From contig NZ_JAXHDF010000005.1 of NCBI RefSeq assembly GCF_037071985.1, forward strand, positions 62,001 to 126,000: 64,000 nt of DNA, in the 5' to 3' direction. This DNA is from Pseudogracilibacillus sp037071985. Lineage in GTDB: Bacteria; Bacillota; Bacilli; Bacillales; Amphibacillaceae. The position numbers were made by a program, and so were the translations under genes. Positions 45,456 through 53,699 of the stretch are shown piece after piece. Under the pieces are notes generated by a model that ran no database searches, was not told the origin of the DNA, and worked only from the letters and a program-made list of their open reading frames with translations. Positions within the stretch are counted from its first letter, which is position 1. Each line of letters opens with the position of its first letter.

Positions 45456-45909
45456 ATTTAAAAACAAATCGCCCGCAAGCTTTTGACACCTGCAGGCTAG
45501 TTAAATAAATCGTTATATTTAATTATCTATTTCCCTCGCATCTTTTTCAACAACATAGCATTCTTTATCTTAAAAGTCCGTCTTGATCCACGAAAATAAC
45601 AATAAGCTGTAAAGGTAGCAGTATTGAATTTTTCTTTTTGTGATATTACCTTTATAATCCATGTACACGATCTGCAACGACTTACTTAACTTAAATCATA
45701 TCTAGTAAAATAAGCAATAATAGTAAGTGTAAAAATTTAACGTCTACAAACAAGAAAAGCTTTGCTGCTTCTTAATGTTCTAAATTCATAATCATCAACT
45801 CCTATTAAGTTTTGACTTTCTTGTATGTAGACATGAAAAAACACCCACGGATGTGAGTAATGATAGAAAAAACACCTGATAATACTCTTGTAATATTTAA
45901 CTGTTAACC

Positions 45910-46563
45910 TTATTTTTCACTTTCTTTCCATTCAAGAAAAAATTGTTCAAGAAATTGCATCATATAATTATGGCGCTCTTCAGCAAGTTTTTTTCCGTAT
46001 TCAGTATTCATAGAATCCTTTAGCTTTAAAAGTTTCTCGTAAAAATGATTAATAGCTGTACTCTTTCCATGACGATAATCTTTATAAGTCATACTCCCGA
46101 CTCTAGGTGGAAGCTCTGGGTCATAAATAGGCTGACCTTTGGCACCAGAATAAGCAAACGTACGTGCAATACCAATAGCTCCTAATGCATCAAGACGATC
46201 AGCATCCTGTACAATTTTACCTTCAATAGTACTCATAGGTTTACGGTTTCCACCTTTAAATGACATTGTTGTAATAATCTCGTTAATCTCTAAGATTTCA
46301 TCCTCCTTTACGCCATTTTCTTTTAACCATTTATTCACTTTTTTCAGGCCTTCTTTTTCACTTCCACTTATTTTTTCATCTGCCAGATCATGCATAAGTG
46401 CTGCAAGTTCAACAACAAAATCGTTTCCACCTTCCTGAACCGATATTATTTTAGCCGTGTCGGTTACCCGCATGATATGCCACCAGTCATGCCCACTGTA
46501 ATCGTTCTGATGTTGCTCTTGAACAAATTGTCTAGCCCTTATAATAATCGCATTATTTTCCAC
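45910..46563 (-). CDS. HD-domain phosphohydrolase (YedJ-like)
   Basis: A 217-residue HD hydrolase. Metal ligands: His in GHDWWHIMRV near residue 30, HD in ALMHDLADEK near 58 and Asp in VQDADRLDALG near 118. Substrate unknown; relatives act on nucleotides. The start is GTG at 46563 after AGGTGA. The upstream leader carries the shared block at 46672-46702. Confidence 0.85.
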   Translation of the reverse strand: MENNAIIIRARQFVQEQHQNDYSGHDWWHIMRVTDTAKIISVQEGGNDFVVELAALMHDLADEKISGSEKEGLKKVNKWLKENGVKEDEILEINEIITTMSFKGGNRKPMSTIEGKIVQDADRLDALGAIGIARTFAYSGAKGQPIYDPELPPRVGSMTYKDYRHGKSTAINHFYEKLLKLKDSMNTEYGKKLAEERHNYMMQFLEQFFLEWKESEK

Positions 46564-46671
46564 TGAATCACCTATCTCATAAATATACTTTGATTTATTA
46601 TCCTGTAATTCTTTTCCTTTTTCAACGAATGGGCTCTCTTTTTGAAGTCCCTCTCCTCATCATATTAAATC

Positions 46672-46702
46672 CATCATACGTCAAAAAAGGAAATTTAACC
46701 AT
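46672..46702 (-). promoter_or_regulatory. Shared leader block, copy B
   Basis: Minus strand reads ATGGTTAAATTTCCTTTTTT then GACGTATGATG, nearly identical to copy C at 48205-48237. Confidence 0.45.
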
Positions 46703-46753
46703 AAACAATAACACTTACGTGAGCGCTTAGAATTAAAGATTAAGGAGTAAATC

Positions 46754-46819
46754 ATGGAAGATATTGGGGCATTAAAAGAATTATTAAAGGAACGAGAATC
46801 AGTATTAAATAATGAATAG
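46754..46819 (+). CDS. Possible 21-residue peptide
   Basis: ATG six bases after AAGGAG; reads MEDIGALKELLKERE and ends before a T-tailed hairpin (AATAGCC/GGCTATT then TTTTTT, to 46850). It could be one amphipathic helix. The ribosome site and terminator are its only support. Confidence 0.3.
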   Translation: MEDIGALKELLKERESVLNNE

Positions 46820-46903
46820 CCCCTCAAGAGTGAGAGGCTATTTTTTACAAAATAAATACCACTAGCTTTTACGAATAGTCGCTATTTTAGTTTTACAGTG
46901 TCT

Positions 46904-46975
46904 TTACCATCCCCATCCACATCTACAGCAACAAAAGCAGCGACGACACCTTCTGCAACGACCCCGAGAACACAT
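46904..46975 (-). CDS. Tiny Cys/Arg-rich peptide, probable late-sporulation product (family member 2)
   Basis: A 23-residue peptide, MCSRGRCRRCRRCF followed by CCCRCGWGW: eight Cys and six Arg. The ATG is nine bases after GGGGAGG. Start context, terminator region and upstream block are homologous to those of the 63-residue gene at 61561 (both begin MC-x-R), and the upstream block also matches that of the gene at 27125. The upstream block gives the sigma-K-like -10 CATATAATA. Too short for normal gene calling. Confidence 0.6.
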   Translation of the reverse strand: MCSRGRCRRCRRCFCCCRCGWGW

Positions 46976-47021
46976 AAGTCAAAACCTCCCCATTAAGATT
47001 AAAGTTGGCCGACTTTAATAC

Positions 47022-47057
47022 TATTATATGAAGATTTTATGTTTTCGAATAGACAAC
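47022..47057 (-). promoter_or_regulatory. Shared upstream block, copy 2 (sigma-K-like promoter)
   Basis: Minus strand GTTGTCT, then 20 bases, then CATATAATAGTA, then AAGTCGGCCAACTTTAAT. The spacing is the same as in copies 1 and 3. Confidence 0.5.
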
Positions 47058-47088
47058 CATATAATCTCCTTTCAATAAATATGTAAAT

Positions 47089-47117
47089 TTAACAAAAATA
47101 ACTTCCTTTACTATAAT
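47089..47117 (+). promoter_or_regulatory. Sigma-A promoter
   Basis: TTAACA, a 17-bp spacer and TATAAT, 24 bp before the GTG of the next gene. Confidence 0.65.
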
Positions 47118-47141
47118 GTACCTTATGGAGGTGAAAGAATT

Positions 47142-47468
47142 GTGAGTGTTTTTAAGAACATTTATAGTCAATTTAATTTAAAATACTTAATCAAAATCTA
47201 TATCATTGGTATAGCATGCACTTATTTTTCATGGAATTACATATTCGAAGGCGGTTCGACATCGGTAAAAATCTTTATAGTTTCAAGTGCAATCTTATTC
47301 CCCTTCGCGACTATAATTTATGATTCGATTATTGACTTACTCTTTGGAGGTCTTGAATTAAGAGTCCACATCATTATCTTTTTGGTGTATAAACTTTTTA
47401 AAATTTATATGTTATTCATGTGTACAATATTAATTGCGCCAATCGGTTTAATCCCACATCAATATTAA
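47142..47468 (+). CDS. Small membrane protein, unknown
   Basis: A 108-residue protein with three predicted helices (about 15-32, 42-62 and 75-100). The start is GTG, seven bases after GGAGGTGA, with a good promoter. No family recognised. Confidence 0.55.
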   Translation: MSVFKNIYSQFNLKYLIKIYIIGIACTYFSWNYIFEGGSTSVKIFIVSSAILFPFATIIYDSIIDLLFGGLELRVHIIIFLVYKLFKIYMLFMCTILIAPIGLIPHQY

Positions 47469-47668
47469 ATCCAATCATTGCTACAGTAAATGCTACACTA
47501 TAATTAGTAAGACATACTGGATCAACCAATCTTTTAATTTAGGTTTTCCCTAATATTTTCCCAAAATTAAAAGCACTAGAATGACAATCAGTGCTTGCTC
47601 GATTATATATTAAGTTAGGATTTCCATTTTTTAACCTTCTAACAGTGCATTAATTCAAATTTATATTA

Positions 47669-48176
47669 TCAATTTATTTCTTTCAATTGTTTGAATTCAG
47701 TTGTTTGCATTATCTTATTAACAAAGTCATTTTTAGCTTTTCTATAAGATTCCATACTCTTTCCATCAAACTTTCTTTTTAATTCATCATACTCTATCCT
47801 AAATTGATCATTTTTCAGTAAAACATCTCGAAACTGCCAGAAGAAATCAAATTCTGAGTCTATAACAGTCAATTGAATTCCTAAAGGCGGAGTACTTGAG
47901 TCATCTTTAAATGCCCTAAACTTATTCGTTTTTATACTTCCATCATTTAGTTCATAAACCTTAGATAGCGCTTCAACAGCTTCAATAAATTGATTTTTAA
48001 AAATACGAACCTGTATATCTAAGTCTCCTTTAGTTAGGCTGTTTGGTATGGTGGTACTACCAACGTGCTGTATATCTGCACCTGGAATAAGCTCTTGAAT
48101 GAGAGCTTTTTGAGAAGTAAAAGATTTCTTTACATCACATTTAAAACTATCATCTATAAAACTTTACTCGTTCCAC
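47669..48176 (-). pseudogene. GrpB-family (UPF0157) gene with one frameshift
   Basis: From a GTG at 48176 after AGAGGG the minus strand reads VERVKFY, then one extra base (48155) shifts the frame. The next frame is open for 162 codons: DDSFKCDVKKSFTSQ, PGADIQHVGSTTIPN, LDIQVRIFKNQF, and it ends in the GrpB-type C-terminus YDELKRKFDGKSMESYRKAK. The family has a nucleotidyltransferase-like fold. Apart from the start region the gene looks intact. Confidence 0.7.
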
Positions 48177-48204
48177 CGAATCCCTCTATTCCTTATGTTT
48201 TCCA

Positions 48205-48237
48205 CCATCATACGACAAGAAGGGAAATTTAACCATG
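48205..48237 (-). promoter_or_regulatory. Shared leader block, copy C
   Basis: Minus strand reads ATGGTTAAATTTCCCTTCTT then GTCGTATGATGG, upstream of the GrpB pseudogene. Confidence 0.45.
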
Positions 48238-48294
48238 AAGTAAAGCTCGTGTAATCGTTGAAAATAAAGAAGCATTGATTTGCCTGCTTCCTTA

Positions 48295-48558
48295 TTAATA
48301 ATAACTACGTTGTTCCATATATTGTGTAATAAAGTCCTTCATTTCCGAAAAAACAGGAAATTCAGATGGATTATATATAAAATACAGGAACTGTCCCTTT
48401 ATTTCAATGGCTGAATCCATATACTCTATCCTCCGACTTTCCAGTTGGTGTCCAAAATTTTTAAATAAAGGTCTTGACCCAATAAAAGAAAAATCACATT
48501 CTGTAACAAAGCCATGTGACAAATAAAAATCAATTGCTTCGGTAACATGTTCTTCCAT
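48295..48558 (-). CDS. Hypothetical 87-residue protein
   Basis: ATG ten bases after GAGGAGGG. Mixed alpha/beta composition with GFVTECDFSFIGSRP and YFIYNPSEFPVF; no membrane helix or signal. Not recognised. The leader carries the shared block copy D. The 336-bp gap to the nos gene holds only a 26-codon frame (48731-48811, minus) of doubtful meaning. Confidence 0.45.
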   Translation of the reverse strand: MEEHVTEAIDFYLSHGFVTECDFSFIGSRPLFKNFGHQLESRRIEYMDSAIEIKGQFLYFIYNPSEFPVFSEMKDFITQYMEQRSYY

Positions 48559-48580
48559 AAAAGTAGTCCCTCCTCGCCTA

Positions 48581-48616
48581 CATACTTCGACAAAAGGAGG
48601 GAGAATTCCTCTTTAA
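48581..48616 (-). promoter_or_regulatory. Shared leader block, copy D
   Basis: Minus strand reads AAAGAGGAATTCTCCCTCCT then TTTGTCGAAGTATG, closest to copy A. Confidence 0.35.
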
Positions 48617-48894
48617 AACAAAAGTAACGCCTATTATAGCGATCATCAAGCACCTAAACTCTCTTTATATTGATCTATCAATTCCATCGGCCCAATTAGT
48701 TATCATTTCATTCTGCTGTCCACTCATTCAATAGTGATTTGCGCGTATTTACTCCTCTTAATCGTCTTCTGAGGTTGTTGGAATCCTCCTATTCCCGTTG
48801 GCATCTATTTCAAAAAAGATTCAATAAATCTACAAATTGTATAATTAATACACTCGTACATTAATGATATACTTAATTCATGGAGTTGATGCTA

Positions 48895-49998
48895 ATGGTT
48901 CATTCTACTAAAACTAATAAATTGCTACTGGAAGCAACACGATTTATAAAAAGTAGTTATGATGAACTCGGAATTTCTAAAGCAGAACAATTGAAACGAA
49001 TTGAAGAAATAAAAAATGAAATAAATATTACTGAAACATACTTTCATAAACCTTTTGAATTAACACAAGGAGCAAAAATGGCTTGGCGTAATAGTAATCG
49101 TTGTATAGGACGATTACTATGGGATACATTACATGTTTTTGATGCGCGAGATGTAATTACTGCTGAAGATGCTTATAATAAATTAATTAAACATATTGAT
49201 TTTGCTACAAATGATGGTAAAATCCAACCTACAATTACAATCTTTGCACCTCGAAAAGATGGAAAAGATCCTATAAGAATTTGGAACCATCAATTAATCC
49301 GATATGCTGGTTACGATGATGACGATAATGTAATTGGTGATTCAACATCTATTAAATTGACAAAGATGTGCGAAAGAATGGGTTGGCAAGGGAACAAAAC
49401 ATCCTTCGATATTCTCCCTCTAGTGATCCAAGAATTAGGAAAAAAGCCTAAACTATTTAAAATTCCTAATAAAATTGTTAAAGAAGTACCAATCATTCAC
49501 CCACAACTAGAAGGGTTTAGTAAGCTGGGCATAAAATGGTATGCTGTTCCTATTATTTCAGACATGCGTTTAGAGATAGGCGGCATTGATTATCCTATGG
49601 CTCCATTTAATGGTTGGTATATGGGCACCGAAATTGGAGCAAGAAACTTAGCAGATCATGACCGCTATAATTTATTACCAGAAGTTGCAGAAATAATGGG
49701 ATTAGATATTAAATCAAAACGATCACTTTGGATAGACAGAGCTTTAATTGAATTAAATGTCGCGGTATTACATTCTTATCAAAAAGCTGGTATAACCATT
49801 GTTGACCATCATACAGCAGCAAAACAATATAAGAAATTCGAAGAAAATGAAATAAAAAATGGTCGACCTATCACTGGAAATTGGGCTTGGCTTATTCCAC
49901 CAATATCACCAGCCACAACTCACATTTATCATAAACCATATAACAATGACATTTTAACACCTAACTATTTTTATCAAGCGGACCCTCATGAAAACTAA
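48895..49998 (+). CDS. nos: Bacterial nitric oxide synthase oxygenase
   Basis: A 367-residue stand-alone oxygenase domain that makes NO from arginine using general cell reductases. The haem Cys70 is in AWRNSNRCIGR, the substrate Glu is in GWYMGTEIGARNL, and the pterin-side WAWLIPPISP is near the C-terminus. No reductase domain, as in other Bacillus enzymes. The ATG at 48895 is nine bases after GGAG; two ATGs upstream (48880, 48889) are in frame but badly placed. Confidence 0.95.
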   Translation: MVHSTKTNKLLLEATRFIKSSYDELGISKAEQLKRIEEIKNEINITETYFHKPFELTQGAKMAWRNSNRCIGRLLWDTLHVFDARDVITAEDAYNKLIKHIDFATNDGKIQPTITIFAPRKDGKDPIRIWNHQLIRYAGYDDDDNVIGDSTSIKLTKMCERMGWQGNKTSFDILPLVIQELGKKPKLFKIPNKIVKEVPIIHPQLEGFSKLGIKWYAVPIISDMRLEIGGIDYPMAPFNGWYMGTEIGARNLADHDRYNLLPEVAEIMGLDIKSKRSLWIDRALIELNVAVLHSYQKAGITIVDHHTAAKQYKKFEENEIKNGRPITGNWAWLIPPISPATTHIYHKPYNNDILTPNYFYQADPHEN

Positions 49999-50072
49999 AC
50001 TGACATTCCCAATTGATAAACTTGTGTATTTAGTTCTCCGTTTGAATACTCCAGAAAAAGAATAAAGTTGGT

Positions 50073-50099
50073 AAGGGGAGGATAATCTCATCTCCCCTT
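50073..50099 (+). terminator. Hairpin after nos
   Basis: Stem AAGGGGAG/CTCCCCTT, 75 bp past the stop; the T-tract is weak. Confidence 0.5.
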
Positions 50100-50107
50100 A
50101 TTGCGTT

Positions 50108-50398
50108 TCAAGCGTAAATATCTGCTTGTTGGTGCAATTTATAATGATGTGGGCAAACACCTACGTTGTGCCCTATTTCATAGAAACACTCTTTGCATAA
50201 AGGTAAATCACATGTAGTGTTTCTTGTTCGTGCATTCGCTCTTTTTTATTCAAGTCTATTTCTATAGAAAATAATTCCGTTGTCATAATGAACTGCATAC
50301 TCACACAGTTGTGTTGATTCTTGCTTCTTACAAATAAGACATAGATTTCCGAATACCTTTGGATCTTTCACATCCTCACTTCCTTTGAATATTTTCAT
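50108..50398 (-). pseudogene. Stop-interrupted zinc-finger-like gene, phage type
   Basis: A 97-codon minus frame with a single in-frame TAA at codon 51 (50246-50248). Before it: LCLICKKQESTQLCEYAV. After it: NTTCDLPLCKECFYEIGHNV and VCPHHYKL. The paired CxxC-type clusters match small zinc proteins carried by phages. It starts with ATG 50398 or GTG 50371. Confidence 0.55.
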
Positions 50399-50441
50399 CT
50401 TCCATAGTGAAAACTAAAGAAAAAATTTGGAGGTAAATACT

Positions 50442-50609
50442 TTGTAAAATCAACTTGAAAACCTATCTAACGAAATCGAACGATTAAGAGTAAAAGTAAA
50501 TGATCTTGTCGAAGCAAAAGGGCCAACTCACTCACAAGTTATTGAAATGAATCAAAAATTAGATGTTGTATTGAATGAATATGATCGACTAAAAAAATCA
50601 AATTCTTAA
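50442..50609 (+). pseudogene. Spo0E-like aspartyl phosphatase gene lacking a start
   Basis: After GGAGG the frame reads TTG TAA and then 53 open codons: NQLENLSNEIERLR, VEAKGPTHSQ, EMNQKLDVVLNEYDRL. The NQKLD segment is the SQELD-type motif of Spo0E proteins, which dephosphorylate Spo0A-P. No usable start codon is present in the right place, so it is probably dead. Confidence 0.55.
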
Positions 50610-50651
50610 CTATGCAAGGTGTTCAAGGATATTCATATCTCCAAAAATCTC

Positions 50652-50891
50652 CTAGCAAAATTTTTCAGCAAACTCTTTCATTTCATCTAGTGAATATCCT
50701 CTTCTTATCATCACGAACAAAGTGTTTGCTGTTTACATCTTTTTGTTAAGTTTACGGTTTTCTTTCCATGCCTTTTCGATTTATCGTTCTACCCATTTCA
50801 TAATTTCAGCGTCCAAACTTTTGAAAGATTTTTGACATTCTCTTGAGAGTGATCGAATTAGTGAGTCTTTTAACAAATCAACATTTCGGCT
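50652..50891 (-). pseudogene. Degraded gene with two in-frame stops
   Basis: Eighty codons in one frame: RNVDLLKDSLIRSLSRECQK, AEIMKWVER, stop, IEKAWKENRKLNKKM, stop, LFVMIRRGYSLDEMKEFAEK. Not recognised; it resembles the decay of neighbouring phage-type remnants. Confidence 0.35.
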
Positions 50892-51008
50892 CTAGCTATA
50901 GAGTAGTTACCGTTAATATACACACCCACGAAATGCGGAATATCTTTCCTTACTGTTTCGTACAAGTCGCTCACGAAAAGCAGTTGATACTTTAAATGGA
51001 AAATCAAC

Positions 51009-51037
51009 GAGCAGCGAGTAATCGTTGCTCTTTTTAA
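51009..51037 (+). terminator. Orphan terminator
   Basis: Stem GAGCAGCGA/TCGTTGCTC followed by TTTTTAATTTT, with no intact gene before it. Confidence 0.6.
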
Positions 51038-51218
51038 TTTTATGAAAGGGGAAATAGAAATGCCTAAATCAGAGTCGTTGTTTGCTGTAAAGAAATGTTT
51101 CCATAATTACCTCCTGTTTTAGACATAAAAATAGACACCTACTGTTATACTTTTCTACTACTATTTATAAATGAATTAGCCCACATTTCTGCATCTAATA
51201 AACTTTTTGGTATCATGT

Positions 51219-51404
51219 AGTTACCGAAAAACCTATGAGGCAAGGACAAAAATCTTTACTGACGCTGGTGACGAGTTAAGAATCCAACTGCGAACAGATG
51301 GTAAGGTATTTGATGGTGATGCGTAAGTCAAAAAAGGTGTAGTTGTTATATTGAAAGGAACGAAGAATGACAGGGTAGGTTTTTACCATTACCAAAAGAA
51401 GTAA
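51219..51404 (+). pseudogene. Degraded frame with one stop
   Basis: Reads YEARTKIFTDAGDELRIQ, KVFDGDA, stop, KKGVVVILKGTKNDRVG, stop. No start codon or ribosome site; family unknown. The rest of 50892-51500 has no supported gene. Confidence 0.25.
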
Positions 51405-51507
51405 TGCTGATGATTATTAGCCCTCGATTACTTAAATATGTTAAAGATGAGTGTCTTAAATCAATAATTTTCAGTGATAATTATAATTATATTTAAAGAA
51501 AATAAAA

Positions 51508-51544
51508 AACGCTGTACTCCTTTCATGACAAAGGGTACAGCGTT
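51508..51544 (-). terminator. Terminator of the tRNA operon
   Basis: Stem AACGCTGTAC/GTACAGCGTT with TTTTTATTT on the minus strand. Confidence 0.85.
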
Positions 51545-51555
51545 TATGTTTGTTA

Positions 51556-51629
51556 CGTCCCAGGAGCGATTCGAACGCCCGACCGATAGCTTAGAAGGCT
51601 ATTGCTCTATCCAGCTGAGCTACTGGGAC
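51556..51629 (-). tRNA. tRNA-Arg (anticodon TCT)
   Basis: The cloverleaf reads cleanly: acceptor GTCCCAG/CTGGGAC, D-arm with AGCTCAGCTGGATAGAGC, anticodon loop CTTCTAA, T-arm with GTTCGAATC. CCA is not encoded. A 40-base relic of a similar tRNA lies at 35821-35860. Confidence 0.95.
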
Positions 51630-51634
51630 AAATA

Positions 51635-51708
51635 TGGAGCGGGTGAAGGGAATCGAACCCTCGACATCAGCTTGGAAGGCTGGAGTTTTACCACTAAACT
51701 ACACCCGC
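51635..51708 (-). tRNA. tRNA-Gly (anticodon TCC)
   Basis: Acceptor GCGGGTG/CACCCGC, D-arm with TAGTTTAGTGGTAAAAC, anticodon loop CTTCCAA, T-arm GGTTCGATTCC, and an encoded CCA. It is the first of two tRNAs transcribed from the promoter at 51741-51769. Confidence 0.95.
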
Positions 51709-51740
51709 ATTTTTGCTTTCAAATTTTGCAACCAAAGATT

Positions 51741-51769
51741 ATTATATGACTTATAAATCTTTTTGTCAA
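51741..51769 (-). promoter_or_regulatory. Consensus sigma-A promoter of the tRNA operon
   Basis: Minus strand TTGACA, a 17-bp spacer and TATAAT, a perfect match with ideal spacing, 33 bp before tRNA-Gly. Confidence 0.9.
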
Positions 51770-51777
51770 CACTATAT

Positions 51778-52299
51778 TTATTTTTTTATAAAAAAATATT
51801 TTTCATACGGAAATTTGGTAATCACATCACCATTTAAGTAATAAAAAGTAATCGTTACATCTGTTGGATACTCCCAGCTTACAATTACATAACTAGGTAT
51901 ATTAAAATATTTTGGAAGTCGTAAACTGCCGGGATTTAAAAATAATTGTTCCCCTATTTTTTCAGCATATGCTATATGTGTGTGTCCAAAACAAACGATA
52001 TCAGCCTGTACTTCTTGTGCACGATATTGCAAAGGTAATAGAGTTGATTTAACATCATTTAAATGGCCATGCGTTACTAAAAAACGCAAACCGCCAATTT
52101 CAATAATATGTTCTTCTGAAAAAGTCGCTTGCCAGTCACAATTCCCTTTCACAGTGAGGTAGCCATGTAAAGAAGCGGCATCTGAAGGGAGCTCTGAATC
52201 TCCACAATGGATTCTCTTTTCCACTTGATGTCGCTCTTTTATAGCTTCCAATTCCTTTGTTAGACCATGACTATCACTTACAATTAAAACATTATTCAT
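51778..52299 (-). CDS. ysnB: YfcE/MJ0936-type metallophosphoesterase
   Basis: A 173-residue phosphodiesterase. Metal ligands are seen in VSDSHG near residue 8, HCGDSE near 32, VKGNCDW near 50, VTHGH near 74 and FGHTH near 99. Physiological substrate unknown. Position next to rdgB and rph as in B. subtilis (rph-ysnA-ysnB). Confidence 0.93.
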   Translation of the reverse strand: MNNVLIVSDSHGLTKELEAIKERHQVEKRIHCGDSELPSDAASLHGYLTVKGNCDWQATFSEEHIIEIGGLRFLVTHGHLNDVKSTLLPLQYRAQEVQADIVCFGHTHIAYAEKIGEQLFLNPGSLRLPKYFNIPSYVIVSWEYPTDVTITFYYLNGDVITKFPYEKYFFIKK

Positions 52300-52301
52300 T
52301 C

Positions 52302-52910
52302 TTACTCACCTTTATTCTGATGCTTCATAAGCCAACTCTCAAGCTGTTCTAATGCATGGTAGCGATGACTGATACTATTTTTCTCATTGTCTTCAAGTTG
52401 TGCCATAGTTTTCGTAAAGCCATTTGGTATAAAAATTGGGTCATATCCAAATCCATTCATACCTTTTGGTTCTGTAGTAATTATTCCTTCACAAACCCCT
52501 TCTTTATATAGTGTTTCTTCTCCTGGAATAGCTAACGCTAAAACACAAATAAAGCGTGCTGTGCGATCCTCGTTTGGCACATGACTCATTTCATTTAATA
52601 CTTTTTCATAATTTCGTATATCATCAGTAGGTTCTCCAGCATATCTCGCCGAATAGACACCAGGTCTGCCATCCAAAGCATCAATTTGTAATCCCGAATC
52701 ATCGGCAATCACAGGCATATTTACTATTTCAGCGATCTGTTCAGCTTTAAGTCGAGCATTCTCGTAAAAAGTAGTTCCTGTTTCTTCAACATCTGGGGGT
52801 TCCTTTTCAAAATCGAATAAAGAGATAACTTCAACTCCATACTTACTAAATAATTGCTTGAATTCTTTTATTTTACCCTTATTTTTACTTGCAATAATTA
52901 ATTTCTTCAA
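52302..52910 (-). CDS. rdgB: XTP/dITP pyrophosphatase (RdgB/HAM1)
   Basis: A 202-residue house-cleaning enzyme that hydrolyses non-canonical purine nucleotides. Signature parts: ASKNKGKIKEF near residue 7, ADDSGLQIDAL near 70, GYDPIFIPNG near 152 and SHRYHALEQL near 179. The start is TTG at 52910, overlapping the rph stop. It is the ysnA homologue of B. subtilis. Confidence 0.95.
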   Translation of the reverse strand: MKKLIIASKNKGKIKEFKQLFSKYGVEVISLFDFEKEPPDVEETGTTFYENARLKAEQIAEIVNMPVIADDSGLQIDALDGRPGVYSARYAGEPTDDIRNYEKVLNEMSHVPNEDRTARFICVLALAIPGEETLYKEGVCEGIITTEPKGMNGFGYDPIFIPNGFTKTMAQLEDNEKNSISHRYHALEQLESWLMKHQNKGE

Positions 52911-53665
52911 CTTTCATGCCCTTCTTTACTCTTTTCAGATCCAACCTTTTGAGCTAACTCTCCAAGAACTTCTTTTTGTACAGTGAATAATTGATTTATA
53001 CCTTTTTCAGCAGCAGCTAACATTGATTGTAACTGAGTATAAGAAAAAGTAGCTTCTTCTCCTGTACCTTGAATCTCTACAAATTCACCTGCACTAGTCA
53101 TCACTACATTCATATCAACGTTCGCTGTGGAATCTTGTTCATAATTTAAATCCAGCATAAGCTCTTCCTCAGGAGAAACTCCTACTGAAATAGCAGCTAA
53201 AAATCCCGTAACAGGAAATTGTTCTACCTTTTGTTCTTCAAGTAATTTTCCGCAAGCAAGTACTAGCGCTACATAAGCTCCAGTAATCGAAGCAGTCCTT
53301 GTGCCTCCATCAGCCTGAATTACGTCACAATCAATCCAAATAGTCCTTTCACCAATTGCATCTAAATTAACAACAGAACGTAATGCACGGCCAATTAACC
53401 GTTGAATCTCCATCGTTCTTCCACTAACCTTCCCGCGAGATGATTCACGGATATTTCTTTGTTCTGTAGCTCTTGGTAACATGGAGTATTCGGCTGTAAT
53501 CCATCCTTTATTTTGCCCACGCATAAACGGAGGCACTCTGTCTTCGATACTGGCATTACAAATTACTTTCGTATTTCCGAATTCAATTAACACAGATCCT
53601 TCTGGATGAGTAATATAATTTGGTGTGATTGTTGTTGGTCTGATTTCTAGATTATTGGCATTCAT
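52907..53665 (-). CDS. rph: Ribonuclease PH
   Basis: A phosphorolytic 3' exoribonuclease that trims tRNA precursors. Length is 252 residues; motifs MLPRATEQRN, GRTMEIQRLIGRALR, QADGGTRTASITGAY and MDLNYEQDS-like text (MLDLNYEQDS) near residue 174. It is downstream of gerM in the standard order. Confidence 0.96.
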   Translation of the reverse strand: MNANNLEIRPTTITPNYITHPEGSVLIEFGNTKVICNASIEDRVPPFMRGQNKGWITAEYSMLPRATEQRNIRESSRGKVSGRTMEIQRLIGRALRSVVNLDAIGERTIWIDCDVIQADGGTRTASITGAYVALVLACGKLLEEQKVEQFPVTGFLAAISVGVSPEEELMLDLNYEQDSTANVDMNVVMTSAGEFVEIQGTGEEATFSYTQLQSMLAAAEKGINQLFTVQKEVLGELAQKVGSEKSKEGHES

Positions 53666-53699
53666 TTTTTACACTCCTAAATTTAAAAAAATACTAGTT

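Noticed and set aside
51474..51749. 91-codon plus frame
   Set aside because: It crosses both tRNA genes and their terminator on the opposite strand.
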